Assembly (NCBI GenBank): GCA_016748015.1
Contig: JAAOMT010000697.1
Coordinates: forward strand, 825,152-889,151
Length of the DNA: 64,000 nt
Direction of reading: 5' to 3'
Origin: Geosiphon pyriformis
Lineage: Eukaryota; Glomeromycota; Glomeromycetes; Archaeosporales; Geosiphonaceae
Positions 36,079 to 48,129 of this stretch are shown here, one piece after another. Numbering within the stretch: position 1 is the first letter of the stretch; each line of letters starts with the position of its first letter. Made by a program: the position numbers and the translations under genes. The notes below the pieces were generated by a model, which worked only from the letters and a program-made list of their open reading frames with translations, was not told where the DNA came from and ran no database searches.

Positions 36079-36924
36079 AAATAACTAATGAGGTTTTGGT
36101 TATAGAAAACATGTACAAATTTATTTATTATAGAAAAAGGTCCAGTTTAAATAAAATTACCAACAAATTGAGATAAAGAAATTTAAAAAAATTGCTAATG
36201 TTTTATTTAATAAAATTGAACAATAATTAGTAATGAAAATTTATTAATTTGTCAGTTATAACAAAATTTGGTTTATTTATTATATATTAAAAAATAAATG
36301 TTGATCACAAATTATTGTTTATTTAAATTAATTTCGTAAATTTATTTATGCATATTAATAAATATTTTGTCATAATTTATTTACAATCTATTTTCTAAGC
36401 AAAATTGGTTTACATTATTTTATTTAATTATGAATTTAATACAATTTCTTATTAAATATTAATATCATTCTTATTATAAATTTTCGTATTGTATACGATT
36501 TTTTTTAATTTGATTTATAAACAGCAAGTTAAAAAATGAAAATTTTTTATTCAAAATGATAACAGTTTAAATTTACAAAATATATTGAAAAGAATCATTT
36601 TTGGTATTTAATCAAAATTAGATATATATTTGTAGCATCATTCAATTTTCATGAGAACCGCTTTGGAACCAGAAAGCATTGTTTTACAAGTTAAATCGCC
36701 ATAGGAAGCTTAATACGAAACGATAGATATTTGAGAATGAACTCAAATTTTTATACCCGGATTTTTGAGGCTCCCAGATACAAATACTTAAAGAACACAA
36801 TTTTCAGTAAACCAAAAGTATATTTTAGCAAGACGGTCGTGGGAAACAGATCTGTTTTAAGAAAGAAGAGTATTACTCACTTTATGCAATACTAACTCTC
36901 TGAACCGTTAGAGAACCTGGCAGT
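36079..36924. other. Convergent intergenic region
   Basis: Between the stop of the armadillo gene and the stop of the G-patch gene. The first 500 bases are AT-rich; 36600-36900 is more mixed and may be transcribed 3' UTR. No coding or RNA feature recognised. Confidence 0.5.
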
Positions 36925-39900
36925 TTACTCCCAATAGTCCATTGCTCTCGGCCGAGTTCGGCCGGTACGAGAGACTTCGGTGGAATTGCTTGACAAATGT
37001 GGTTTCTCCGAGTTTTTAGTTTTTTGTTGCTGCCGATCTTGAGCTGAATGAATTTCAGCATGATCAAATGGTTGTTTCTTACTTTTTTGCAATTGATCGC
37101 TCCGAACTTCATCTCTTGTAGATTCATTCCTTTTAATTTCGCCGCGATTTTTGGTATCATCGATGTTTAGCTGTTTGTGAAAAAAAATTTTCGATTTTTT
37201 GCTTGAGCGGCTGGAAGTGTGGGAATGTTTCTTTTTCTTATGTCGTTTGGAGGATGAGTTCTTCCTGTGGCGACGAGTAAGAGAGTCATCGCTTTTGCTT
37301 TCATCTGATCCGGAGCCCTCCCCTCCTTTATGTTTTTTGGAGTTCGATGAAGAGTGCCAATCATCGTTATATGACCTCTTCTGATGGCTTCCTAGATTAC
37401 TAATTTGAGGTTCATCCGACTCTAAGTCTGCTATTTTGTGTCGTTTTAAAGATGAAGACTCAACGTGGAAGCTAGATGATCGCTTATCCCCAACATCTGA
37501 TCCCTCAGTAGAGCCTTTGCTGGTTGGCTTAGACTCGCGATTTTTATTTATATCTTGATGTGTTAATTCATAATTAGTGTCACTTGATTGGTCTCTGGAA
37601 GGTAATGTTCGCTTGCGCGAACTTTCCATAGTCTGAATATCGTCAAGAAATGATAAAGGTCCAGCAGATACATGGTCTTCGATTTTGGGAATATCATTGG
37701 ACTGTTCATTGGATGGTTTAGTGGAAGAAGCCAATATCATTTTATCGGTCTTACGATCGGATTTCTTAGTAAACACAGGTCGAAAAGGAATCTTTGGCTC
37801 AGTTTTAGATACAAGTAGGCTCTCTGTTTGTTTGGGCATATATTCCGTAGGCTGGTTGATCATGTTTGTTGATGCCTTTTTATTCAAGATGTAAGTAAAT
37901 ATAGTCTAATTAATCCAAGTTAGGGTGAATATACATTTATTACCTTTGGAGCAGATGCATCTTCTTCGCTATCCGCTACAGATTCAGACTCGAATATGGC
38001 CTTAAATATATCCATAGAGGGTCGGGTATAATCGATAGGTGCATCTTCTGCAGTATCAGGCTGTGGAGTTTCTGCTGCTATAGAGTCCTTTTCCTTAGGC
38101 TTTATGTCTGCATCCTTATTTATCGCGTCGGTGGTTTTAGTAAATAAACCAGGATTACTCTCCTGCAATATTTCATCCATTTGTTCTTTGCTGAGTGCCT
38201 GACGTTGACCTTTTTGCGTTTTCCCAGTATTGCTCTCAGGTTGTTCAGGATAAGGGTTTGCAACATTAAAACGCTTACATAAAAGGCGATTCGGGTAAAA
38301 TTCTTTCCGTGTACGTGTAAGTGCTCCAAACATATTCATTCGGGCAGCTGCCTCGGCCGAGGAATTGGAATCAGTGCCTGTCATTACGGAAGTTCCGTGC
38401 GAAGGTTGAGCAATTTCTGATGATTTTATTTCGGAAGGTACTTTGAGGCCTCCTTCTGGTTGCTTAAACTCCTGGACAATGGACATTGGACTGGCACTGG
38501 TAAATCTGGATGCTATCATACTTGACATAGGACGAAATATGCGCGCGGCCTTTGCAAAATCATTTAGCTCTTTAACAAACTCGTCTTCAGTAAAGCCCTG
38601 ATCAATAAGAAGCACCAGAATTTAAATTTTTCGATTGAGTTTGGTATTTTGCTCAATGAACGATTTACCTCTGGTATGATTGATTCTTGTAGACTCAATC
38701 CAGCATGGCCTTCGAGAAATCGCTTATATCTTGCCTGTCTTTTCAAGTTGTCTCCAAATGGTATAAATCCCTTGAGGGCTGCCAGAGCGACATCTTTTTC
38801 AATTTTGGGGATAGAAGATTTCAAAGTTTCCATGGAGGCTGGTTTTGTGTCTTTGAGACCTCCTATAATGTTATCCAACCGAGCTTTATCTTTGCGAGAG
38901 ACAAAATCAAATACAGATCGGGCCGGCGCTTGGGAAAAATTTTCCCCCAATGCAACCCCACGCTGTAGGTATCACAAATTAAATGGTTAATCGAATTGAG
39001 AACTTTTGAACATGAGGAAATTGAATCGAACAATACCTGATCAGCTAGAGCCGCTAAATTTGTAATTTTCGGACGAGTATCTTTGTAAGATTGAGATGAA
39101 GACTGTAAATTATCATTTAGAACAAGCGAATTAAATAGGTGTATTGGCTTGTATCCTGTCGGAATCTCGGGTGGGGGGAACCTGATTAATTTTATGAGCA
39201 TCGTATGTATTCAACAGCAGCATAGAACATTTGTATTTAAAAATTTACGGGGATCTTAGATACTTGCCATTTATTAAGAGGAACTGGTTTCTGAGCTAAC
39301 TCGAATCCTTCCAAGGCAATGCTTCCGTCATAACAGATGAGCGCGGAAGATTTCTGCCAATATAGGAAATCTAGTAGTAATCAGGGTAGCAATTATTTGC
39401 TAGTTTAAGAGATCAGTGAATACCTCAAGAACAGAACTTTTTCCGACCGGATTTTGTTTTTTTACTTGATTCTTGCCCATTATGATGGCCTCTTCACTTT
39501 CATCTAATAAAGATGATCGAGGATCAAGGATCGAAGTATCACCATATATATAATCTTCCTCGTCTTCTTCCAAGACACCTACTCTAATTCCTCCTATTCA
39601 TTTCAAAGTCAATGAAATTATATTTAGGAAAAAAAGAATAATATTGTACTCACCTTTAATAGGTAAGGAATGTATTCCTATAGGTGGCTGAGGATAACTA
39701 CCTGATCGATTGGAAAAAATAAAATTGTAAAGACGATTGGAAATAATTTTGTGTTTTGGTTAATTTTGGATATATATTACTTGAACGATCGGATTGAGCT
39801 TTTACTGCAAATTCGGGGGCGTTTTCGTATGGATTAAAACCGAGGCCAAAGGTATTATTTTTCTGATCGAAAGTGATCATCGCATTATCCTTAGGGGGAA

Positions 39901-41000
39901 ATGAGACTCCAGAAGGATAAATCTCATCATCTGATTCCGAATGATCTATTTTAAGAAATAATATATTATAAAAGAATTCAAGTTTAATGAAATATGTACA
40001 CTTCCAAAACAAACCTTGGTTTTGGGAATTTTTCTTTTGAATGCGGGGGCCAATTCCTTGACCTTCACGCCATCCCATTTTCTTCAGCAATAGCATACCT
40101 ATAGATTTAAAATAAGTGAGAATTGGGAAGATTGATGGAATATAGGAAATCCTGAAATGAGAAGTAACATAGAAAACGCATTCCTACCTACAGATTCATT
40201 ATTAGGAACAATCAAGTCATTAACTAACATTTCCGGCAGACCTTTTAATACACTGAAAGATGTAAGTAGGTTAGTTATTAAATGATTGGCAAACTCATTT
40301 GTATAGTTAAATTTTGCGGCAATTTCTAAATACCTTCTACTTTCACTCATAGCTTTTAAAAGTGCATTTTTCCTGGAAGATTCACGTTCTGTTGAACCCA
40401 AAGAGTCGAATTGTTCGGTCATGACCAATTGTTGATTTTGCCCCAAGTCCTATGGGACAATAACAGCAATTAGGCCAACCCATTTTAATAATAATTTTAA
40501 TGGTGATAATTGAAAATAACCTCCAAATCCTCTTCATCCATAAAATCCTGTGGTAATAGAGATTTTTTTCCAGATCGACTCGACCTTGAGGAAACAAAAG
40601 AGGATGGTGTCCATCCTAAGAGAGAGCGAATTAACAAATTAAAGGCCTTTAATTAATTCAAACAAAAAAAGAGTTCTTACCTTCTTTTGAGCCAACCGTG
40701 TTATAGTACCCCGCCGACCAGCCGCCTTTGAAAGCACCATGAAAGCGCCTAAGCCCATTTTCGTCGCGAACCTATGGAAATCACTGAAAATTCATAACTC
40801 CTGAACAATCATCAACATGAAGTACTGCCAAGGCTTACTTCTTGTTTCCAAACTGGTTGGAATTTTCCTGCGTCTGGAAGATCACCCGTAACAGTCTCGG
40901 GTAATTCCGTTCCATAAAAGACGAAGGTTTCGTAGGATTTCTTTTTTTCTTCGTCGTTAACTTTGGATAACTTAGCCTTCTTTCCCACAAACGAAGACAT
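36925..41000 (-). CDS. G-patch domain protein, GPATCH1-like
   Basis: Multi-exon. Start [20 protein letters not shown] at 41000 is preferred to an upstream in-frame Met because the family N-terminus begins here. The first exons encode the N-terminal GPATCH1-type domain ([43 protein letters not shown]). Then a G-patch, [17 protein letters not shown], a segment with [15 protein letters not shown], a middle block with [16 protein letters not shown], and [22 protein letters not shown] matching the family's conserved helical motif. The last exon (36925-37887) is disordered: Ser/Lys/Arg-rich with SKKHK and [10 protein letters not shown] tracts, ending [10 protein letters not shown]-patch proteins activate DEAH helicases in splicing; GPATCH1 associates with late spliceosomes. 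It is divergent with the CARM1-like gene. Confidence 0.87.
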
Positions 41001-41277
41001 TCTGTTATAAAAGGTGAAATGACTTGCCTGTCCAAGATTCCCGAAATATTGAATATTCAAAATGATACAATAAGTACCTTTGGAGGAGCAAATATTAATG
41101 AGTTTTAACCATATACCAGATCAGGATGTAGATGCCTTTTGATTTTGTTCCAAACGAATGTGGCGCATGTGGCTTTAATTTTGTGAAAATCCCTTTCTAA
41201 ATATATACCATCTCCGAGTTCTAAATCTACTGGGTAGTATAAGCCATCCTGCTGCCAAGCTCTTACTTCGTATCAAT
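41001..41277. promoter_or_regulatory. Compact divergent promoter GPATCH1-like / CARM1-like
   Basis: Only 277 bp separate two start codons in opposite directions, so both promoters must overlap. A CTAAATATATACC stretch (about 41197) is the only TATA-like element; it faces the CARM1-like gene at about 80 bp. Confidence 0.55.
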
Positions 41278-43029
41278 ATGCTAGAGTCGAACAGGCAAGC
41301 GCAAGAAAATGTTAATCTCACACAACAATCAAATGGGAAGGTTCCAACAACAGAAGGACGTGATCCTGCCTATTTTTCTTACTATGCCATGCTTCAGCAT
41401 CAGGTGGTTTTTGTTGTGTTCTTGCTGCTCTCAAATATAAAGAACCCAAGTGGCAAAACAAGGCTTCCCAAAGTCTAACTTAAAGTTCGTCTGCTGACCG
41501 AACAACCTAAACGATAAACGCAGCAAAACATGTTACAAGACACCGTTCGTACGTCAACCTATCGATCGGCTATTTTGTTGAACGGACCCACCTGTTTTTC
41601 CAATAAACTCGTCTTGGACGTTGGTGCTGGTAATTTTTTCTTGCTTTTGGGTGGTTGCTCTATTTAAATTTGTAGAATTAAATACGATGACACTTACCTC
41701 AGGTAATTACGCGTATATGCGTCAGGTTCTGGGATTCTTTCATATTTCGCTGTGCAGGCTGGCGCGCTCAAAGTATATGCGGTAGAAGCGTCTGAAATGG
41801 CCGAGAAAATGAAAAAAATTGTAGACGCAGCCAATTCTGCAAATCCAAAAGTTTATACGAAAAATGCTTTTTTGAAAAATAAAATAGAAGTAATCCAAGG
41901 TAAACCTAACCTTGAATTTTTTGTTTAATCATTTTTAATCATCTCCGTGATTCTTCTGGTCTTAGCCAAAATTGAGGAACCTAACCTTCCTATTCCAAAG
42001 GTTGATACCATTATCTCGGAACCTATTGGGGTTTTGTTAATTCATGAAAGGATGGTAAGACCTTTCCTTTTTTCTAAGCTCGTTCGTGTTGAATGATTAA
42101 AATTCTCGGACTTTATTGCGATTAAAATGTCTTTACAGCTGGAAAGCTTTCTGTTTGCCAGAAACACCTATCTCAAACCGGGGGGAACTCTCTTCCCTTC
42201 AAAAGGTTCAATACATCTTGCTCCCTTTACCGATGCTGCTTTGTGGAGTGAAACTATGGGGAAAGTGCGTTTTTGGGAACAAAATTCGTTCTTTGGAATC
42301 GATTTGTCAACCTTGTACAACGATGCGTGGGATGAAATGTTCGGTAAGGATAAAAACTTTGTTTACCCGATGATTCCCTAATAACTCTTATGAGTTTATT
42401 TAAAAGGTATGCCAGTGGTTGGGAGTTTCGATCCCCGTACATTAATTGCACCAGCTAACTCGGGTGGATATGTTGTTGATTTTTATACTGTAACGATTGA
42501 AGAGCTCCAAGACATGACAATTCCATTCACATGGCAAGCTCACTACACTGGCATCATTCATGGAATTGCTGGTTGGTTTGATTTGTATTTTGCTCCATCG
42601 TCTAGTGTTCTAGACGGGAGTGCAATCAATATGTCTACTAGCCCAACATCAGAACGGACACACTGGCAGCAGATCAGGTTCCTCTTGAAGGAACCGTTAG
42701 CGGTAAATGCCGGACAAACGGTGCAAGGTTGGATGCGTTGTGTAGTGAATGAAATGCGCTCATACACGGTGGAGATGGAAATTTTGGTTGGAGAAGGGGA
42801 ATTATCGAATCCACATACTCCGTTAATATTTAATAAAATGGATTATAACCGTCGATGGGGAAAATGGCATTTACATGCACAAACATATAACTACAATTAT
42901 TATCCACAGTCAGATATAACATTCAAACCCGAGTACAGTTGTCTCTATGGACCAGAGCTGGCATTAGATCTTGTAGTACAAAACGACATGGAGCAAAATC
43001 ACTTCATTTTCAAGGATTCTAATTCATGA
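41278..43029 (+). CDS. Protein arginine methyltransferase, CARM1/PRMT4-like
   Basis: Six exons (41278-41403, 41524-41629, 41726-41899, 41966-42054, 42139-42343, 42407-43029) join in frame to 440 residues. PRMT motifs: [17 protein letters not shown] (the YF-x-x-Y helix over the cofactor), VLDVGAGSGILS (motif I), VYAVEAS (post-I acidic), [16 protein letters not shown] (double-E loop, both Glu kept; family usually SEPMG), and THWQQIRF (the THW loop, with His and Trp). The protein transfers methyl groups from SAM to histone H3 and coactivator arginines in CARM1. The vertebrate N-terminal PH-like domain is not evident and the C-terminus stops soon after the beta-barrel, as in fungal forms. Its last exon converges on CCT8. 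Confidence 0.93.
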
Positions 43030-43256
43030 TCATCGATTCATAGAAACCCTTTTCTGTGGGCATGTAATTTTATTACTTCTTGTCTTCACTACTTATATCA
43101 TTTGCTTCTCCTAATACTCTTCAAGGACTTCTAGTTTATTAAATATCTTGTCCTAGCAAATAGAAGCAAGCACTTCTAATTTATAGAAATATAACCAAGT
43201 GATATTGGAATTCATTTCCCCATAAATCCGGTTTTTAAACGGTATCGAAATCATTA
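43030..43256. other. Short convergent 3' spacer CARM1-like / CCT8
   Basis: 227 bp between two stop codons; their 3' UTRs must be short or overlap. No gene. Confidence 0.6.
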
Positions 43257-45406
43257 TTAATCTTCATCCCAATCACCCTGGCCTTTAGGTGGTTTTGGAC
43301 CTCCAGCTGGTTTACTCATAATTATCTGTCGATTAAAGCCCATTAATTCTTGAGTGAGCTTTCAATATCTAATGCATAAGGAATCGAATATTTGCCTCTA
43401 AAATCAAATAAACAAACCTGATCAACACGTAAGATTGTTAAAGCGGCTTCGGTTGCGTATCTTATCGCCCATGATTTTGCAACCAGCACATCAAAAATAC
43501 CAGCTTGAACCGCATCGATTGTACCATCTGTCTGATTTTCAATATCTACCCCGATTGTAATCTGATCACCTTGATGATGTGCTGCATAAAGTTTGGAAAG
43601 GATTTCTGTAGAGTCCAAACCAGCACCTTCGGCTAGAGTGCGTGGGATAATCTCAAGTGCTTCGGCAAACTTTTTGATAGAATGTTGGTTTAAGCCAGGG
43701 GTTTTCTACAAGAAAATGTTATGAAAAAATTGTAGGATCATTAAAATCGCAAAAAATTGTCTCCGCATCCTTTTCTCAATCCACTAACCTCCCCAAACGA
43801 TAATAATCGCTTCACTAATTCCATTTCTGTTGCACCTGCACCTGGAACTAATCTGTTGTCTTTGCATACGGCTTTAACAATGTTGACCCCATCATCTATC
43901 GCCCGCTCAATATCATCTAAAAGATTCTGAGTCGCCCCACGTACCACAATCGTGGCAGTTTTTGAAGATTCATCCTCTATGAATTTAAAATATTAATAAT
44001 GGGCATCGTATATTAGATCAAATGTTAAATTTCCTTGCCTTGACGAAAAACGGTGACCCGATCACCGCCAATTTCCACAGTTTCTACGATGTCACAAAAA
44101 CCCATTTCTTCTGGTGTTGGAGCCCCTAATCTTGCTAAGGCTGTCGCACCGACTACTCGACATAGTCTACGAAGATCAAATTTAGAGAGAACCTTGACAG
44201 CCAATATATCAAAACGATTAAGATAATGTAGGGAAAGTTCCCCAATTGAGGAACCAGTGACGACCACTTTTACTCCAGAATCTGCTAATTCCTTGAAGAT
44301 CTGCCAATAATATGGAATTGAAATTATATTATTTTTAAGTATTAAAAGACGTAAATTAAAGTAGGACTTGGTGACTGACCTTTTCCACCTGTTTTTCTTC
44401 ATCCTTGGTAAAATTTAGCATTTCTTGTGCATTATGAATTAAAACTGTACCTTTGGTCTCAGTCTGGGCAGTATCCAAAGGACATGTGAAGACAGCAATC
44501 TTTGCCTTGGAAGCCTTCTGAATAACACTATCAGGTTCACGACCAAAAACCATACCCTTTACTACTTTACTTTCAAAAATGCTCCCACCCATAATTTTAA
44601 CAACTCTAATATTGTCCACGTTAAAGTTGATAGGATTTTTCGGCATAATCGAAATTGCAGCCTCAGTGACTAAATTGGTAATGATATCTTCGTGTCCGTA
44701 TTGTTTTGATGCGATAGCGGTTTTAACAGCTTTGGATAATTCGCTTGCTGACCGAGGATCTTTTACGGTTTCAACACAAAGATCTAAAAGAAATATAAAG
44801 TGATTTAGAAATTTTATTCGGAAATAATTATTATCAAACAATGGAAATTCTTTATCAATACCTTCCAAAATCTCGAGGGCTTTGTCTCGAGCTATTTCGT
44901 ACCCTGGCACGATCTCGCTTGGATGAAGTCCCATACGCAGTAGATACTCTACCTTTTGAAGAAGCTCTCCACCTAGGACAAGAATTAAATTGGTAGCATC
45001 GCCAACCTTGATTCAAAGAGAAATAAAAGGTTAAAACCAAGCTAACGTGAGTTATTTTATAAATTTATTACAAAGTGAGAGAAAGAAAAGAACACAACAA
45101 CCTTTAAACAGAGAAACGAACCTCTTGTTCTTGTTGTTGACTAGCCATTACTAGGAGTTTTGCAGCCGGGTGGACAACATCTAACTCTCGGATAATCGTA
45201 GCGGCGTCATTTGTTACAAACAGTTTTTCCAGGTGGTTAATCACCATCTTGTTCCGACCATTTGGTCCAAAAGAGGTACGTACAATTTCTGAGAGCTCAT
45301 GAATTGCCTGGATGTTTCGCAAGACGGCTTCATCAACACCTTGAGAGATCTTATAACCCTCTTTGAAGAGTTGTGGAAAGCTACTTTGAGGTACTCGTAA
45401 AGCCAT
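43257..45406 (-). CDS. CCT8: T-complex protein 1 subunit theta
   Basis: About ten exons. The first, 45406-45122, encodes MALRVPQSSFPQLFKEGYK and the group II chaperonin ATP site (TSFGPNGRNKMV; NDAATIIREL). The second starts VGDATNLILVLGGELL at 45006. The apical and intermediate domains follow (ARLGAPTPEEMGFCDIVETVEIGG). The ATP-binding GAGATEMEL segment is read as PGAGATEMELVKRLLSFGE. The last exons give YATEAALTILRVDQ, then IIMSKPAGGPKPPKGQGDWDED, the acidic theta-type tail. It is one of eight CCT ring subunits that fold actin and tubulin in the cytosol. Theta is favoured by the N-terminal sequence and tail. No disruptive changes seen. Confidence 0.94.
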
Positions 45407-46527
45407 TTATACTCTTAATCTATAAGAATTAAGCGATTTTATGTTGGATACGAATTTTTCTTTGAGCGAAACCTTGCAATTTACTTTATGAGTCACAAAA
45501 AATTAGTCTCAAGAATTGATTATCAAATTTAATTAATCAAGCTTTAGCCAATTGTTTTTTGAAATTCAAAATTTATATTGCTAATAAAAATCAGTTCTCA
45601 AATGGAGTATTCAGTACAAAAGTTTAAAAATTAAGAGTTTGTAACAAAATAATATTAATTAATAAATGTATAAATAAAATAAATATTTTTATACACAGTT
45701 TAAAATATATATATATATTGTTATTTTTTTATTGGTTTTTATTACAATTTTAACAAGATGTAATTTAATTGTTAAATACATAATTTATACATGTAACTAA
45801 CTATTTAAACTTATATTAAAATTATATTAAGTTAATTAAATTTTAATTTTATGAACAAAAAGTAAAAAAGTTTTAAATATTATTTTTTCTATAATAACTA
45901 ATAAAATTTAAACAAAAAAAATTTTTTTTGTTATAGAAATAGCTAAATAAAACATTTTGGCAATATTTTTTATAAATATTAATAATAATAAGCTGTTTTT
46001 AACAATTTTTAATGCATTTTTTTTATTTTTAACTGCTAGTTTTTTTTTAATTAAAGTTTTTTTCAAAAGATACATTAAAATTTATTTTTTTATTTTTTTT
46101 ATTTTTTTTAAAAACTTTAAAGTTTTTAATAATAGATTAATTAACAAGCTAATTTTTTTTGTTTTTATTACTATTACTATTATTATTATCTTATAAATAA
46201 CCAAAAAGACCAAAAACTTTAAAAAACAATAACAATTACTTATATTTATTATTATTATACCAAATTTCAAATAAAATTTCAAATAAAATCTTCTTAATAA
46301 TATTTAATTATTTTTTAATATAGATAATAACAATAATAGCATATTTTTTAAGACAAATCAAAATTAATTATTAGTTATGTTGTTAAATATAATGTTTTTT
46401 AACAAATAATTAATAATTTTAAAAAAAAATCAGTTTATTAAATTATCTAATTTTAATAATTAAACTAATTAAATAAAAATTAAATCAATTTTTTTTTTTG
46501 TTTTTTTTGTTTTTTTTTTTATTAATG
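45407..46527. repeat. CCT8 promoter then AT-rich repeat with LINE-tail relic
   Basis: The first about 150 bases are the CCT8 upstream region. From about 45560 on, A/T-rich. A LINE-tail relic (ATACATGTAACTAACTATTT) is at about 45786-45810. Bases 45858-46500 are a continuous copy of the repeat that is split in two at 11875-13210. The plus-strand frame at 45957-46196 translates to Phe/Ile/Asn repeats and is not a gene. Confidence 0.6.
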
Positions 46528-46699
46528 TTTAATGAATAAGACCCAAATGCTATCTAATACAATACATCAAACTAAGTAATCTAAATTAGGTACAAATTAT
46601 GTATTTTTTACATATAACCAGCCACTCAGACCAATTAGAGCAATACTACAAATCTATCTTAACTGATACAACATTATCAACACAAAAAAAAAACAGCAA

Positions 46700-48069
46700 A
46701 ACTTATAAAAACCAAAGCTAACTCCTAATGCTTCAGCAATACCAAGCAACTTAATAACACCAATAGAAAACAGAGATAATAAACCACAAATCCCAAGTAA
46801 TATTAAACTATCACAAACAATCAAGTTTTTTTTTTCTATAAATGCCTTATACTTGGCTCAAACCAACCATATATTAATATGATGAACTGTCCCCAAATCC
46901 TAAACAAAACTAATAACATTTTTACTAGCAATCTTAATACCACCAAAAATAGACAAAGCTTCTAAAAACCAAGTCTTGAACACAAAATTCTTACACAAAA
47001 TAATGTAAATAACATCATTAGAAACACATAAAGAAAGCATCTACAAAACCTAAGATAAAACCAAGTTTAAGCCCAACAAAACATTTCACTGAACCAAATA
47101 AGACTTAAACAGATCTACATGAAATTCAATATCAAAATGCACACACAAATAAATGATCAGAACTCTTTATATTTCCACAATAGAGACATAATACATTAAA
47201 ATACCTTCTATTATAAAAATGTTTTCGAACAGCAACTGGCAGATAACAGTGCAAAGTTTTCATAAAATACAAACACAAACTAGCCATAAACTTACTGGTA
47301 AAGCCAACAGCCATGTGCAAATTAAGATGCCAGACTGAAGTGGTACAAACCCAATTCATATTACTGATTATGCTTTTGCAAATAATACTAAAACCAGATC
47401 CAATCTTTCAATAAGCATGATAAACAGTTCTGAAAATTTCTTGAGCAAAATAACAAATGTTCTCAAATACTACCACCTCACCAGCTTTAATAAACCTATT
47501 TCCAATCAGAACAAAAAGTACAAAATTGAATTACCAACCAAACCAGCCAGCACATTAGCATGTTTATTATTCAAGACACTTGAATGTCCTTTAATTTTGC
47601 ACTATAAAACATTGAGCCTTTTATTCTTGACAAAATTTATCATATCTTGCCACTTTATCCAATAACAATTTTGAAAGTCTGGTAAAACCAAAATTGATTT
47701 AGTAACACAAGTATCCAAGACAGTCTGACTGTCTAAAAACATCATAATAGAACTGCCAAAAAAAATACACTCCAAAACCAGAGCAATTGCCTGTAATTTT
47801 GCCATTATAGATAACACCAACTCATTAATTCTAACACCAATATTCATATTCAAATTGGAGAAATAAGTGGCCACACCATATTTCATTTTACATATACCCA
47901 GATTTTTTAAGAATTTATCTATATAGACATTAATAACACTCAAATCAGCAGTGGAAAAATGATGCTTTAACTTTAAAATGCCACCAAAACTACAAATATC
48001 CAGGAACCAGAAGCCAATAGAAGATGAACCAGCTAAAAAAAAAGACTTAACCAAGAAATTACATATCAA
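46700..48069 (-). pseudogene. LINE-3 ORF2 C-terminus: RNase H and Cys/His finger
   Basis: The segment 47602-48069 has VYIDKFLKNLG (Asp 1), AKLQAIALVLEC where the family has AELQ (Glu to Lys), and LDSQTVLDTC (Asp 2). Downstream, 47132-47359 carries VLCLYCGNIKSSDHLFVC, a C-x2-C-x7-H-x3-C finger with all four ligands intact, unlike LINE-2. Between 46700 and 47130 the frame is broken but continues the C-terminal tail. Confidence 0.8.
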
Positions 48070-48129
48070 GTTGAACCAATAGGGTACTGAGCCTTTCGGA
48101 TCAAGCTTTTTCCAATAACAGAAGCACTT

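Noticed and set aside
38649-38990. Plus-strand ORFs opposite the GPATCH1-like gene
   Set aside because: Antisense shadows of conserved exons.
45957-46196. 79-codon plus-strand ORF in AT-rich DNA
   Set aside because: Translation is Phe/Ile/Asn/Lys runs from poly-T/A tracts, and the region is a copy of a non-coding repeat seen at 11.9-13.2 kb.
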